From Thelonectria olida (taxonomy: Eukaryota > Ascomycota > Sordariomycetes > Hypocreales > Nectriaceae): a DNA stretch of 64,000 bases. The stretch lies in assembly GCA_020736575.1 (NCBI GenBank), contig JAGPYM010000064.1:1-64000 (forward strand). The letters are read 5' to 3'. How positions within the stretch are numbered: the first letter of the stretch is position 1; every line of letters starts with the position of its first letter. Positions 11,190-22,834 of the stretch are shown one piece after another. The notes below the pieces were generated by a model that made no database searches, was not told where the DNA came from, and saw only the letters and a program-made list of their open reading frames with translations. Made by a program: the position numbers and the translations under genes.

Positions 11190-11880
11190 TCATGCCCAAT
11201 GCAGCTTCGCCAAAACCTGGTACAAGACGTAATATTCGCCATCAATTTCGACTACTTTCCCTGGTGATACCATTTTTCCAGCCAGCGGGCCTTTCGTCTT
11301 TCGTTCGAATCTGATGTCGCCATGGTATATCTCGACTTGTCCACAGGCCGCCTCGCTACGCAGAGTCCCGTCGACTGCCTTAGATTCCCGACGTACGTGG
11401 ACTTGCTCCGGCCCGGACGACGCACGAAGCCACCGCATGAGAAGTACCAACAGCTTTCGACGTCGCACTCGCATCCTTTGCCATAACTGCTGCATGCTCT
11501 CTTGATTCTCTCAATGAGGAATATTCGTACGCAGGTCCGTCGTGTGCTCTACGCGATCCAAGGCTCGTTGGAGATTTGCCGAAGGCGATCGAATTTGCCA
11601 TTGTCCTGTTCCTGGTCACAGGCCGCATTATTCTGAAGCCTTCCAAGCGGTGTGATCCCGAGGGACTTGCCAAGGGGGGTTTGTGAGCTCGGCGCGTCGA
11701 TGTTTTTCCTGTGCGATGACTTTTGGCATTCTTAAGACACTCTGTTGTGGATATGTTGAGGTTTTCTCGTTTGTTTCGAAGACAATAGCGCATCTGGTTC
11801 TGTTCCGTAGAGCTTGTGTTGGTGTCCTGGAGAGGCAGCATGTGTTGTGATTTCACTCGATCAGAACGTCGCGGTGTCAT
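11190..11880 (-). CDS. Hypothetical basic protein, 209 aa, two exons
   Basis: Inferred exons 11880-11397 and 11335-11190. The 61-nt intron has a GTACGT donor and an AAG acceptor. The join is in frame and leads into a compact C-terminus (GKVVEIDGEYYVLYQVL) that looks folded, whereas the first exon is Arg/Ser/Thr-rich and disordered (TPRRSDRVKS near the start). Convergent with the MetE-like gene, with only 140 bp between stop codons. No family recognised. The AAG acceptor is the weak point of the model. Confidence 0.5.
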
Positions 11881-12349
11881 CAAGCGTTCATGATTCAAAT
11901 TCTGGAAGACTCTGTGCGGTAGCGGCAGAGCTCTTTTACGTCCTAGCAGAGATATAAATAATCGTTGTCGAGTGGAGAACAGCAAGGGGCCAAAAGCAAA
12001 CAGTTCTCCTTCGCTTGTCAGATGTCAGACCCATAGGCCGCAGGCAGATTCAGCCGGACAAGTGGCTTGTCTAGGCCAGTGGTACTTCTTGATATCCGGT
12101 GTGATACGATGGCCGCGTCGTTAGCTCTTCCAAGACTGCCTGCGACTACGAGGAGAGAGTTCCGGGAGGCCTTACGACGGTGGCGTAGACTTAGACGAGG
12201 AGAGGTGGGGATGTGACGCTCCAGTGATAGGGGTTGTACGGAACTCTTTTCATCTTGCACCTGCCGGTTTGGCAAATCAAAACCGTGGCGAGTGAAATCA
12301 CAACATGGTGAGAGGTAAGCACGAACTTCGCGGTTTCTAGCTGAGGGTG
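11881..12349. other. Intergenic / decayed sequence next to patatin relic
   Basis: Holds only interrupted minus-strand frames directly downstream of the patatin pseudogene. It may contain the rest of that gene in unrecognisable form. Confidence 0.4.
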
Positions 12350-13242
12350 GAAAGGCAAGCTTTTGCTGTAATTCTACTCTTGAAAATGAGGTATCTGAAA
12401 AGACTCTTCGACTACCTTTTCGGGCTCCCTGACGAGCCTTTTCAAGGTGCGCGAAACGGCCCAGGCATCATCGCGCACTGGCTCCACGGCGTATGCGCCC
12501 GTTTCGATCGACACCAGGCACCGAAGATTACGCTGCAATCGATCATCGCCCCAGAAATCCTAGGCTTGGCTCCAAAGTGCTTTGACGGGGGAGATTTGCT
12601 CTGACGGCGTCGCCAACGAATTGCCCCTGAAATAGTCCAATTGCAATTGGATCGAAGAAGATGGTCTCTGTAGTTGTAGCCCGGCAAGCCTGCCATATCT
12701 TGGTGGAATCAAATAGGCAAGGCACTCCGCCGAGGGAACGGTAACTCGTTAGACAGACAATGCGTCCGGCTTCTTTGCTCGTCGTGCACACAAAGCTAGT
12801 CGATTAGGCGTGCCGCGATTCAAGGAGATGGACGAGAAACTTACACTTTTCAATCCGTGCTGGTGTAGTTTTGGAGTAGAGCGTCTTCATCGTACCCCTT
12901 GTTCGCCACAATCTCCTTGACTGCCTGTTCTGATGCTGCTGTATTGAATACACTCCGCGGCTGGCCATTAATCTTCATCTTACGGCTCTTCTCCACAAAC
13001 ACCTTCCCAACCAAGGACGTGGAGGCAGCGATGCATTCTTCGACCGTCAATCATAGGCGACCGAGCATAATGGCAATGAGGCCACCTGTGCTCGTGCCAC
13101 CGATCATGTCAAAGCACTTGCATGGTTTGAGCGGAGAGTCAGGGCCGATGGTAACCATGAGGCTTTATTATGCAATCAATAAATATAAACCACGGATCCC
13201 GTTACCATCCAAAGCGAGTAGGCGAATGTCATTGTTTGGCAT
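12350..13242 (-). pseudogene. Patatin-like phospholipase, inactivated by RIP-like stops
   Basis: Reading the minus strand from ATG 13242 gives the patatin order: ALDGNGIRGL (normally DGGGIRG, oxyanion loop), GGTSTGG (nucleophile elbow G-x-S-x-G, intact), then LTVEECIAAS, VCTTSKEA, CLTSYRS, STKIWQACRATT, FFDPIAIG, KALWSQA and LVSI.TGA. The frame is broken by at least six stops: two adjacent TAA after LYLLIA, TGA after MLGRL, TGA before KVFVC, TAG after LWSQA and TAG after FQE. There is also a one-base frame change near 12600. Several stops sit where CAA, CAG or CGA would be expected, i.e. C-to-T changes, and the oxyanion loop Gly-to-Asn fits G-to-A changes. A typical intron (about 12791-12847) is still recognisable. 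This matches RIP of a duplicated gene; an intact patatin-domain gene lies at 41249-44499. Confidence 0.82.
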
Positions 13243-14498
13243 TGTATCTTGTCAATGAAAGGTGTGGGGGAGTTTGAAAGTGGGAAGCCGGTAATGTAGT
13301 AGGAATGACACCAGGAAGGCCAATATATGTCGAAGGCGAAGAACCATATCGTCGTTGTGACTGCCAATAGTCACGTGACACGAATTCGACTTGGAGACCA
13401 ATTGTAAGCAAGAAACGTGCGCTTGGTTGTTTCCGCTAAGGCTTCTCTGCCCATCAGTCGTGCAGAGATCTACGAGTTCAACCAATTACGTGGACATTTA
13501 TCATCATAAGGTATTCAGTTCCCCTAAATAGTCATTGATCAACCTACTACCGTTGACACTCGCCACCTCGTCTCCCACCGTTTGAGGCAAGCTACAATTC
13601 TTGTATCCGCTCTATTCAGATATAGCGGCTCCGCCTAGGAAGAACGTCAAGAAGACAGATTATGTGGTGGTATTCATTCTCAGTTGATTCACCAGAAGCG
13701 AATAGGTAGAACAATGTAAGTACCGTACAACGCTTCGAAATAGGCAAAGAACCTCACAATACCGTCCAGCCATTTTTGAGCTCTTTCTCTTCGTCACCAC
13801 CCTCACCGTCAGACCACCATCCACAATACAAATCTTCTTCCTCACCGTGTTCGTAACAGGGATGTGTATGGGTAAATACAATGTACGGCGGCTTTACTCT
13901 AGCCCCGCCCACTCTAACGTTCCATCGAGGATCCATCTTCGTGCCTACGCCTCCGCTTTCATCTACTGCCACGGAAGGGCGCAAGCTTTCTACGCTGCAT
14001 GTTCGGGGGACGTCTTTAGCTCTAGTCGACGAATTGGCCAAGATTCTTTTCCATGTATCAGTAAGTCCTTTTGAGAGTTTAGACCCAGGGCTCTGCTGAC
14101 GACGCAACTGCTGCGCGCCATCAATCTTAACGTATCCGGTCTTAGCCATAATTGTACAAAGGCAGATGACGACGGGTCGCTGCTGATTGCGCAAGTTTGC
14201 GGCTTCGCTTTATATATGCAATGTGCCCTCCCAATCAAGCCGAAATCATTTCTTGACCAGGATCAACTCGGCTTCAGAGCCTCTTTACGAACAGAGGTTA
14301 TGGGCTGGCCCCCTGGCTCTTTGGTAAACCACCTGACGTTTGACGAACTATTGGATACCTCAAGGAATGGTTTACAATGGCATTGGACCGGCGTGTCCGA
14401 TGGAAGGCAGTATTCTAGCCATCTATTATACTGTCTATGCGGTTTGTGAGTTACCACAGACGTGCTCTGTGATAGATGTCCCATTATATTGTGATCCA
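13243..14498. other. Intergenic with one uncertain frame
   Basis: A minus-strand frame from ATG 14149 to 13754 (start MAKTGYVKIDG, acidic Trp-containing end) could be a small gene. It has no family match, and a plus-strand frame of similar quality overlaps it. Nothing else seen. Confidence 0.35.
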
Positions 14499-15011
14499 TC
14501 ACAAAGTCTCAAGCCGCAAAGGGCTCAGCTCAAGAGCGTCACTATCATGATATTCTTCCCTGCCAAGCCTGAGTCCTCTATGATCCGACACGGGTGGTCC
14601 TCACGGGATCTCGGCTTCAGCACGCTTTGCGACAAGAGCCCCCGACATCGTTTCCATCAACTGTGCCTCAATCTGAACGCTGATAATATGCTCTTCTCTT
14701 CGACTTTCCGTATTCATGTCGTCATCCGAAGGGGGGTGAACTATGATTTCAGGAAGCTCGTTCCACCGAAACGGGGAAGTCCCTTCGTACGTTTCCTGCC
14801 CGGCTTCCACATCCATGAGCTCGCGCTGCGGGTGAGTCATATCAAGACCCGCCGTACTCGTGTCATAGAGCGTCCCTCTTTTTGCCGCTTTGCGGGATGC
14901 ACGCCGTAACTCCTTCCATGAGGCGCGTGCGCTCTGATCCCTTTCCCAATTTCTGAGTTTTCTTACACTTTCAGCGGCGCCCGTAAGCTTGGCCCTCTGC
15001 TGTCGCGCCAT
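14499..15011 (-). CDS. Hypothetical charged protein, about 155 aa
   Basis: Starts at ATG 15011 (MARQQRAKLTG) and is strongly helical and charged for 60 residues, then acidic. A 45-nt intron, 14560-14604 (GTGAGG..CAG), would join the main exon 15011-14605 to 14559-14499 in frame. Without it the frame ends at 14601. No domain is recognised; the basic, helical N-terminus suggests nucleic-acid or protein binding at most. Confidence 0.42.
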
Positions 15012-15607
15012 CAAAATCGTGATGAGACTGGAGCAAATCGAACCCTAACTGAAGACTTCCCACCCTGAACCGTAGCGTCTTTTAAAGACGAGGGGAATGT
15101 TCCAATTATGAGTGTAAATAGGACGAGCCGTCTTATTCTCCCAATTCGCCCTAGTATAGCCATCGTTTTATTTTCTTGAACGAGACGAATATGATGGCAA
15201 GTTCGAAACGGCCGGTACCAAATATGGCCTCGTGATTTGATTTAATGCTTATCTTCACTGTGCGTGTTTTAATAGCAGTCAACGGCTGATATTCTCCAAT
15301 TGCGGCATGTTGTCCTCTTAGCCCATGCACAGAGAGTAATTATGCGCCACTCCATCGTTTCCTTCTTACGAGACGCTGCAGGTCATCGCCAAAATAAAGA
15401 CGTAATAGTCCGGTATTAATAAAGAGTCATGAATCTAAACAAAAAAGATAGGACGACAAGGTACTGTACACTCGACTTGTTCATTTCTTACTGCTACACG
15501 TATTCTATTAAGCTGTGTTCGCTTTCCGTTTCCTATACTGCGCTAGTTATACGTCATTTCTTTTCCAAACATTGATTCCAGTACTCTATGGCTCATTTTC
15601 CAGAATA

Positions 15608-16345
15608 ATGACTACATGCTCCCTGTCATTTCCATATTTTTCTCTCTTTCCGGTGGAATTACGTCTGATAATATGGAGGATGGCATTCGACAACATAGAC
15701 CCAGCAGTATCGGTTTGCCAATACACAGAGGTCAAACCTCGTGTTTCGATCGCTCAATACCACGCCGAAACACCCCGTCTACCCTTCACAGCATCAGTCT
15801 GCAGGGAAGTTCGGAGGGAATGGCTGCGGCTAACAAGACGCTGCAGCGCTTCGTCCATGTCTTTTGACCGTGTCTACGTGCCGCGGACAATATTTCTTGT
15901 GCATGCTTCTGCCATTGTCGGATCGCGCCTGAAAGGTCTCGCCCCGTTCACTGCTCATCTCGCATTTGATGCCGCCGACTGCCCCGACCTCCTCGCGGTG
16001 TTTGAGGCTCTGGCGAGCTTCCCTCATTTAGAAACGATTATCCCAATCATTCCTTCAGGCACAACAGCCGAGGACCAGGTATCTCAATGGCAAGAGCATC
16101 TACGACAGCATTCCCATCTTCTACGACGGATGGTCGCATTGATCGACGAGCCTTCTCCGGATGGAGAATGGCACCAAGATACGTTCGTCGGCTGGTTGTT
16201 ACGGAACCACCTAGATGGAGAGCGAGTGCGGAGGTTTTATCTCAGGAAGAACGGTCCGCGAATCAAGCTCCTCATCGACGAGCCGGGGACCAGCGGGTCA
16301 GCAGTAAGAAGCGAGATGGAACCCTGGTCTCTGGTATTGTACTGA
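15608..16345 (+). CDS. 2EXR-domain protein, 245 aa
   Basis: Intronless second 2EXR gene. The N-terminal signature is FSLFPVELRLIIWRMAF, and the LASFPHLETIIPIIPSG block recurs at the same relative position as in the gene at 1258-1998. The frame is open upstream to 15515 but only through GTG; ATG 15608 gives a length within one residue of its paralogue. No catalytic or membrane features. Related copies on opposite strands 13 kb apart point to local duplication and divergence. Function unknown. Confidence 0.75.
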   Translation: MTTCSLSFPYFSLFPVELRLIIWRMAFDNIDPAVSVCQYTEVKPRVSIAQYHAETPRLPFTASVCREVRREWLRLTRRCSASSMSFDRVYVPRTIFLVHASAIVGSRLKGLAPFTAHLAFDAADCPDLLAVFEALASFPHLETIIPIIPSGTTAEDQVSQWQEHLRQHSHLLRRMVALIDEPSPDGEWHQDTFVGWLLRNHLDGERVRRFYLRKNGPRIKLLIDEPGTSGSAVRSEMEPWSLVLY

Positions 16346-16493
16346 ACTACTGATTGTCTTCTTTCGCTAAATACAACTTTTTTCCCTTCCTTTTCAAAGA
16401 ACGACGTTCCACTCAGCTTAGCGCCATGGCAATATATGCCTCTGGAGAGTCTTCGCGCCGACGCTTGTGAATGTTTTACTTAGAAACACCAGC

Positions 16494-17835
16494 TCAATGT
16501 GCTGTCCCCAATGCAGGCAAAGGTTGCATGAAGTGAGACATCTGCGACATGCGACCATGCCTTCGGGGCGTTTTGATACTGTTCTTGGGAACTGCGCAGC
16601 CAGAGAGGACTCGGGCAGCAGCATCCCTGATGACTCGGAGTCTCAAGAGATATTCTGTTTGTGTGATCTTGGCTGTTCTTGTGGCATCATGCGGGTGCGA
16701 TAGAGCGGCCGGTTGCTGAGGGCACTGCGAATACTGAGGGCTTCCTTGAGAACGGTGAAGCGATTGGGGATGCAACATCCCTTCCGGAGTCGTGTGTCGC
16801 GGCATGACGAAGGCACTCCTTTCCGCCGTAGGGACCTGTGAGGTCTCCATTGTGTCAGTCTCAGCCCCCTGCTCTATTAAAGATGCCCTCGGCGAGTGGT
16901 TGACTCCGCTATCAGCCATAGGAGCCATCATGGCCGCCATATCAGCGACTTGGCGGTGCGGGGAGGGAGACTCCTGGTCAGGGCTGTCAAGAGTTATGTC
17001 CATGCCGCCAAAATCGAATCCACTGAAGTCGTCGTCCATATTGTCGAGATAGGGTGCATCAGGGATGGGCATCTGCATCCAGGCACTGTTCGGGGTCATG
17101 GTAGGGAAGTTGGTTGCACTGCCGGTACCGCCGTTGTTGGAAGGAGCATCAACCCCAACTGCTTCTTGGAGCTCACCTTCTGCATCTTCGCTTGTAATAT
17201 CGTCTTGCTGCGCATTAGGCAAGTCCTCAGTATGACATACAGCATTGTGTGCTTGTTCACGTTGTTGAGACTGGGCGTCTGCAGCATGAAGTGGCTGTGA
17301 GACATTCTCACAAGAAGCACGCCCGGTTTCACATTGAGCGGGTGCCGGAGTCGCAGGAACACTGTACATGCCGTCACCGTTGTGGTTCGATTCGGTATCA
17401 CTCCCAGCAACGGTGATCTCTGGGAGAACAGAAGTTAATTCCTCTGCTCTGCGTCGGCGGGTAGATCGGCGCGGGATGTTTCGGTCAATCGCCGTGCTAA
17501 GGCCGCCTTGCATCCTCGTTCTTGGGGATCGACGGAGAGGCTCTCGCTGAGGAGCTTGTTCGGCCGACAATAATTTGTTAGCCTATAAAAGTGCGTATTA
17601 GCCATTATCCCAAACTTGATCTCGATCGAGCACATACGAATGCCTGAACGTCAGGGATCGACTGGCCCTTAGGGAGCCACGCAGCTCCATCAAGACATTT
17701 GTGCGTCATGTCATAATAGACCAACAATGCAAATGTTTCGCAATCTTTGCCAAGCCTGATGGTTCTCGGCTTGGCGGTCTTGGTCCTCTTTCGAAGTCTA
17801 TCTTTCTGCCAGGTGCTATGCTTGTAGACAGCCAT
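16494..17835 (-). CDS. Putative regulator with divergent MADS-like N-terminus, 428 aa, two exons
   Basis: Exons 17835-17638 and 17582-16494. The 55-nt intron has GTATGT, a GGCTAAT branch site and a TATAG acceptor. The first 65 residues are basic, then LGKDCETFALLVYYD, which loosely follows the 'L..LCDAEVALIVF' helix-strand of MADS/SRF-type DNA-binding domains. This match is by eye and weak. The remainder is long, low-complexity and acidic, with Pro/Gln/Ser-rich segments, a Phe/Met/Asp-rich patch (DDDFSGFDFGGMD) that looks like an activation domain, and a basic helical C-terminus. The combination fits a transcription regulator, but no specific family is claimed. ATG 17835 is the only plausible start. 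Confidence 0.65.
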
Positions 17836-20800
17836 GTTTCACGAACGACTGGGAAGGACAGACTAAACTCCGCTTGACTGAAGCCTGCTGGTAGAAAATA
17901 CAAGGAACAAAAATAACAGAGTACAAGAACCGTGCTGAAGTCACCAAGGAGGATCAAGTTTCAGACTTATAAGACGACATTACATCCGTATTCGAACGCT
18001 CAAAATCAGCGCCTTACGAAGCACACCCCTCATTCATACCCTTGTCATCCATTTTTCACTTTTCCAGTTTTCCACTCAATGCCTCGTAAGTTCGGCCATA
18101 ATAGGCGTCAACAGAGTACTGGGACCGATTCTTGCAGTATAGACAAGAGTACGAAATGATTTAACTTCGGTAAACAACACGCTCACTTAACATGTCTCAG
18201 AGCCAAGGGACGGTAACTTCTGCCCGGAGTATCATATCGGCCGCGGCATGCAAACCTCCGCAATGAAACTGGTAAGAGGAAGAAACCGATTCCAAAATGA
18301 CGAATGGCCAATCTGTTGGTTGGTGGTGAACCTCAACAGTCCTTCCATGAAGTAGTTCGGTAGATTACTTGCGCGTAAGGCGATGTGGAGACAGCATAGC
18401 TAGAGTTGTTCCAAATCTCGTGAAGCTGGTGACGCGATTAGTCTTTGGCAGGATTCTTGCTATGCTTCATTGACAAAATGCAGGTTATTACCGAAGTGAC
18501 AGGATACTTCTTGTTCCGATTCCGTCTTCTTAGTAAGTGCTGCGGAAAGTCTTACGGAAGACCCTCTCAACATACTCACAATGCCGTTGTGGGCTTATCA
18601 CAATCAGTCATGCCAAACAAGTAGTGCTACATTATTGGCGCGGCTCCTCTCATCACGCAACGATGCCATGTGGATTCATGATATAGATATCTAGGCGGAG
18701 GCTCAGAGGGTTACAAACTACGAAGTAGCTCGAGATCTGGCGTTAAAAAATACGATTCGCACTGCTAGAGACAGGCGACACCCTAGGCCTCCGTTGATTT
18801 CACAAATCACAACGAACGCATCAATACATCAATAGGTTTCAATGCATCGCCGCCGACCGAGAGAATTGGAGCTTCTGCGTAATATTCCCGAACCTTTTTC
18901 GCTCCGTCTCTTGATACCCTTTCAATTAGCTATTGATCTAGCTCTTCAGTGTTGTTTCGTTTTTTTTCTTCCTTTTCTTCACATTGTGCAATTCCTGGCC
19001 TGTCCATACATCCGTTACCCCCCCGTTCAGCGACTCAACCAAGTAAACAATATAATCGTGTCGGGACTCAATTTGCGTTCTAAGAAAACCAAAGTCATGT
19101 GACAGTCAAGTGACCAGGAGGTCATGCAAATCATACACGCAGATCGTAGACCCAAACATTTAAACTTATGCCATCGAACAACTCCACTTTTTCAAGCAAG
19201 TTCACGCGAGAAATGCCCTGTATCGCGACTTCACTTCTTCTACGCAGCTTTTCTCTCACTGCCCGTTAGCACCTTTGTAAAATAGAGAAGAACTCTGCAC
19301 TGGATCCGTTGACATTTATAAACCCTGCTGAGAGAAGTTGAATGGCGGCTTCCAAAACTGTTTGTCGGACCGCAGACCGTTGCCTTAGCACCACTATTGA
19401 TATGTTTGTCATCTCATCATTCGGAACGTTCGGCGAGCTGGTTACATGACCTAAGTATGTAGTGAATTATGGGACCGGCGGAATACGTCAGCAAGCCTTC
19501 TCTACGAGGCGAACTGACTACTACGCTGTGCTCAGGGACAGAAGCTTGCAGAATTGGTGAAATCTCAAAGGGATGCCAATCTGGCAAATTGCTGATACGT
19601 TTTTCTTGTGTTTTTGGAGTACAGGATCTGTAGGCCTAAATACTTAGGTAGGGCAGTGTATAAAACTGATAATAATATTGATCAACACGCTTATCATATC
19701 TCTCTGTGCAAGCTTTCGTCACACATGAACAAGCTGTCATGGTGGTGTACTCTATCAAGGTTTGAGAGCCACTTTCATTTGAGTTGCTAAGTCAACAAGT
19801 CCTAGATCGCTTCGTGTATTTCAGACCTCTAGCCCCTTCTGAGGTTTTATATAGAGAGCCCCCAAAGCAAGCAAAAAGTCTTTTCCAGTTGATGGTAGGA
19901 GTTCGGCTGCATACCACCTCCTATGCAAGCCTCCTCTTTTCCCCTCTCAAAGGTTCCGTGGTCGGTGTCTGGCATGCGTCTTAAAGGTCGTCAATGGATC
20001 GGCGTTCTTCGTTGGTGGCACAATAGCAAATTTTGGCCGCCGTCATGAACTCAAACTAACTGTGTTGGTTGCGTTCAACTTAGGCCGTTCACTGAACTAG
20101 ACTGCCGGGGCCGTATGTATTTGATATATAGTCTCATGGACTACAAGCCATATGCATCCGAATACGGGATCTTTTCGTTTCCGTTGTCGGGTTTCTGGCC
20201 TGTTCCTCCATCTTCACTTCCAGCCCGTCATGGCCTCATTTCAACCAACGTTCACGGGTCAAGTCGGGAGTAATCTTATAGCTGTTCGTCAGTGGCAGGG
20301 CCAACAAACGGCTGCACCGGGCATTCCAACCTCGATTCACTCAGCCTCCGTTGCCAAACGTCGGAAGCGGAGGTCGGCTAAGACCGCTGTTCAGCTATCA
20401 CGAGGCCATGAGACAAGAGCATCAGCGGCAGATACTAAGGGGCAGAGGTCTCTGGCTTCTGGGGCGCCCCAACAGCAACCACTTTTCGCCTTTCAAGATG
20501 AATCTATTCAACTGCCGCATGGCCAAGAGTGTGTAGAGCGCAGCCTCGCTTGACAGCTAGGCTGACAAGAACTAGGGCTAACGCTTTCCTTGATGGCCAA
20601 CAGAACTTTGACGTTACGGGATCTGTTGGACAACCATTCGAACAAGCTGTCGGGAACATTTTTGACAACATTTCATACGTGACGTTAGTGCAAAATAGTA
20701 TCTACCTCCATGCATGGTACCCAATTAACCCTCGCATAGTTCAGGGCACGAGTAGGTGCCCATAAGACAAGTCTACGCAGCTCAGGCCGCTGACCTTCAC

Positions 20801-22164
20801 CTAGCCAACGGGGCTCTAATTCGGGAACAGAGTTAGTATTTTCATACAGCTCAAATAAACCTCCAAGCCCCAACCCGCTTTTTTTTCTTGCTAACACCGG
20901 CGCAGGGTCGATAATTCGCATAAAAGGTATGTAACTCGGAGGTCCATGGCATCTAGCAAGAGGTGACGATGGTGAAATCAAAATCAGAGCCGCATTCATT
21001 TTGGATCTGTAGGTACATCTGAATAGCTTTGGGACTGTGGCAATATTCAAGCCCTCGATTTCGTTTCCATAACATAACGACTATTGGCTAATATTGAATC
21101 AGTCTACGAGCCCTGAATGATAAATTGACAAGTTTGGCAAGGACTCTGAATCATAAAATGACAAATTTGGAACAGCAGTAAGTAGTTTCATGGGGACCTC
21201 TCCCTACTTGTTGCTGAAGCATATTTAGAATGACCAGAATGGAGAATTCGATTCCAGAAGTCACGGGAGAAAGGGTGGTGTCGGTTGTAATGAACTCGAT
21301 CACTGCTATGGTTAATGACATGCCTCTGCAGACGGCAGCGCCCACCGAATAACCTTCTCTGATAACTCTATTCACATATTTTCAAGCAAGGCTAGAGGAT
21401 ATTCAGTTTGGGCATTACGAGGAGACGCATCGCTCTAGTACACTCCCACAGTTCCGTTTATGTTGGATCATGGTGCTACAATAAAGCTGGGCTTTTTTAT
21501 GAAAGATCGCTCTATAAATTTACTCTTTAACACTGCATTACAATACATGCAAAAAAAAATACTTCGGTCGATCGCCATTGCGAACGCACTGTAAGCAATG
21601 ATTTGAGGTCCTGTTTAGATTTTGCACTTTCAACTTAACGACCATCCAGCACATATTCACCGTCCGTAGCCCAGAACCACCATAAACATTTAGTGATTTG
21701 TGTGTGTCGCTCCCTGTCTAGTGTACGAATTTTGGGCAATATTTCAAGTTTCTTTTCGTATATGTACTTTGCAAAGCACTTCCATGACAGATGACTCCCG
21801 TTTGTAATATATGAAATTGATCAAGGTCCGATCTTAGGTTTGTCGGTATCAGGGGAGCACTCGACATCGTAATCGACCGATTCTCTCAAACGTGTGCGGT
21901 AGCTTTTAGGCGTGAATTACAAATTATTTTGGCTTGTCCGATATGTACAGTATCGCCATTGATTACTCTGCTGACTTGAGAATATTCTGTCAAGTCGGCC
22001 GTTATGAGCTTCGAACACCCTCCACGAGCAACCTAGTAATTTGGTGTGGGTTAAGTAGGTTCGATTGACATCTATCAATTGTACCCTCTCGAATACCACA
22101 AGTATATAAGTCACATTCATCTGCACTCGCTTGGCCTGTGATAGTCAAACAACCAGCACTCACC
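17836..22164. other. Gene desert, 4.3 kb
   Basis: No frame here is supported. Small frames near 18842-19102 (hydrophobic) and 20152-20553 (Gln/Ser/Arg-rich, with an alternative frame of equal quality) lack introns, partners or motifs. Base composition is ordinary apart from AT-rich patches near 21460-21560. I see no RNA gene or element end. Confidence 0.5.
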
Positions 22165-22834
22165 ATGGCTGCTGGCGAACTCGGTCAATGCCGCAAAACG
22201 GCGGACCCAGACTCGAATTCCAAGCCTGGATCAGATGGTCAGAGTCTAGCACCCAAAAGACTATGGCCCGGGCCTTTGGACAGCGTCGTATCTCATCTGC
22301 TTCATGCTTTGCGGCTATTTACTACAGTTTCCCTCCAATGGTTCTACTCCCAGCAATTCCAGCAATTTCATCCATCTCACTTCTCAGTCGGCGCCTACTT
22401 TCCCAGAATAGACGCTTCAAAACTGAAGAGTGGCGTTTGCACATTGATTATCCCTACTATCAGGACAATTGCATCGTCGGGTGGAGTGCCTCTCAGCGTT
22501 TCTTCTTCTCTGGTCGGGGTCGTTTTCTCCGCTTCATTATGGCGGATCTGGTGTCGTGGGTTTAGCTGGATCCTAGGACGCACCCTTTTGTAAGTCCCAC
22601 GTCCTTAGTGTCTGGCTCTCATAGTAACTTTACGTAAGCTCCCTTGCGATGCTTGTGAGCACAAGTTTGATTGGGATGTCCACAACCAAAGCCCGCGCCT
22701 TATCTTTCGCGACCTTTTTCGTGGGATCGACCGTCGTGATTTGGCTTGCTATGGCCGGCATCCTATTTTGGATTGTGAATCGAGCTTTTTGGCCTGAACT
22801 GTATCCAAAAAGTCCTATTACGGGAGGCCATTAA
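22165..22834 (+). CDS. Small integral membrane protein, 206 aa, two exons
   Basis: Exons 22165-22589 and 22639-22834, with a 49-nt intron (GTAAGT..TAAG). The start CACCATGGC is an excellent fungal initiation context. The first 45 residues are soluble and polar. They are followed by several hydrophobic stretches around SGVCTLIIPTIRTIA, VSSSLVGVVFSASLW, the segment built across the splice junction (GRTLFSLAMLVSTSLIG) and a C-terminal helix VVIWLAMAGILFWIVNRAFW. Three or four membrane spans are likely. No family recognised. Confidence 0.65.

Noticed and set aside
14340..14909. Plus-strand frame of 189 codons
   Set aside because: Opposite to a minus-strand frame with a proper ATG and charged helical composition, which is the better candidate.
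20152..20553. Gln/Ser-rich plus-strand frame as a gene
   Set aside because: Two overlapping frames are equally plausible and neither shows introns, motifs or a convincing start.
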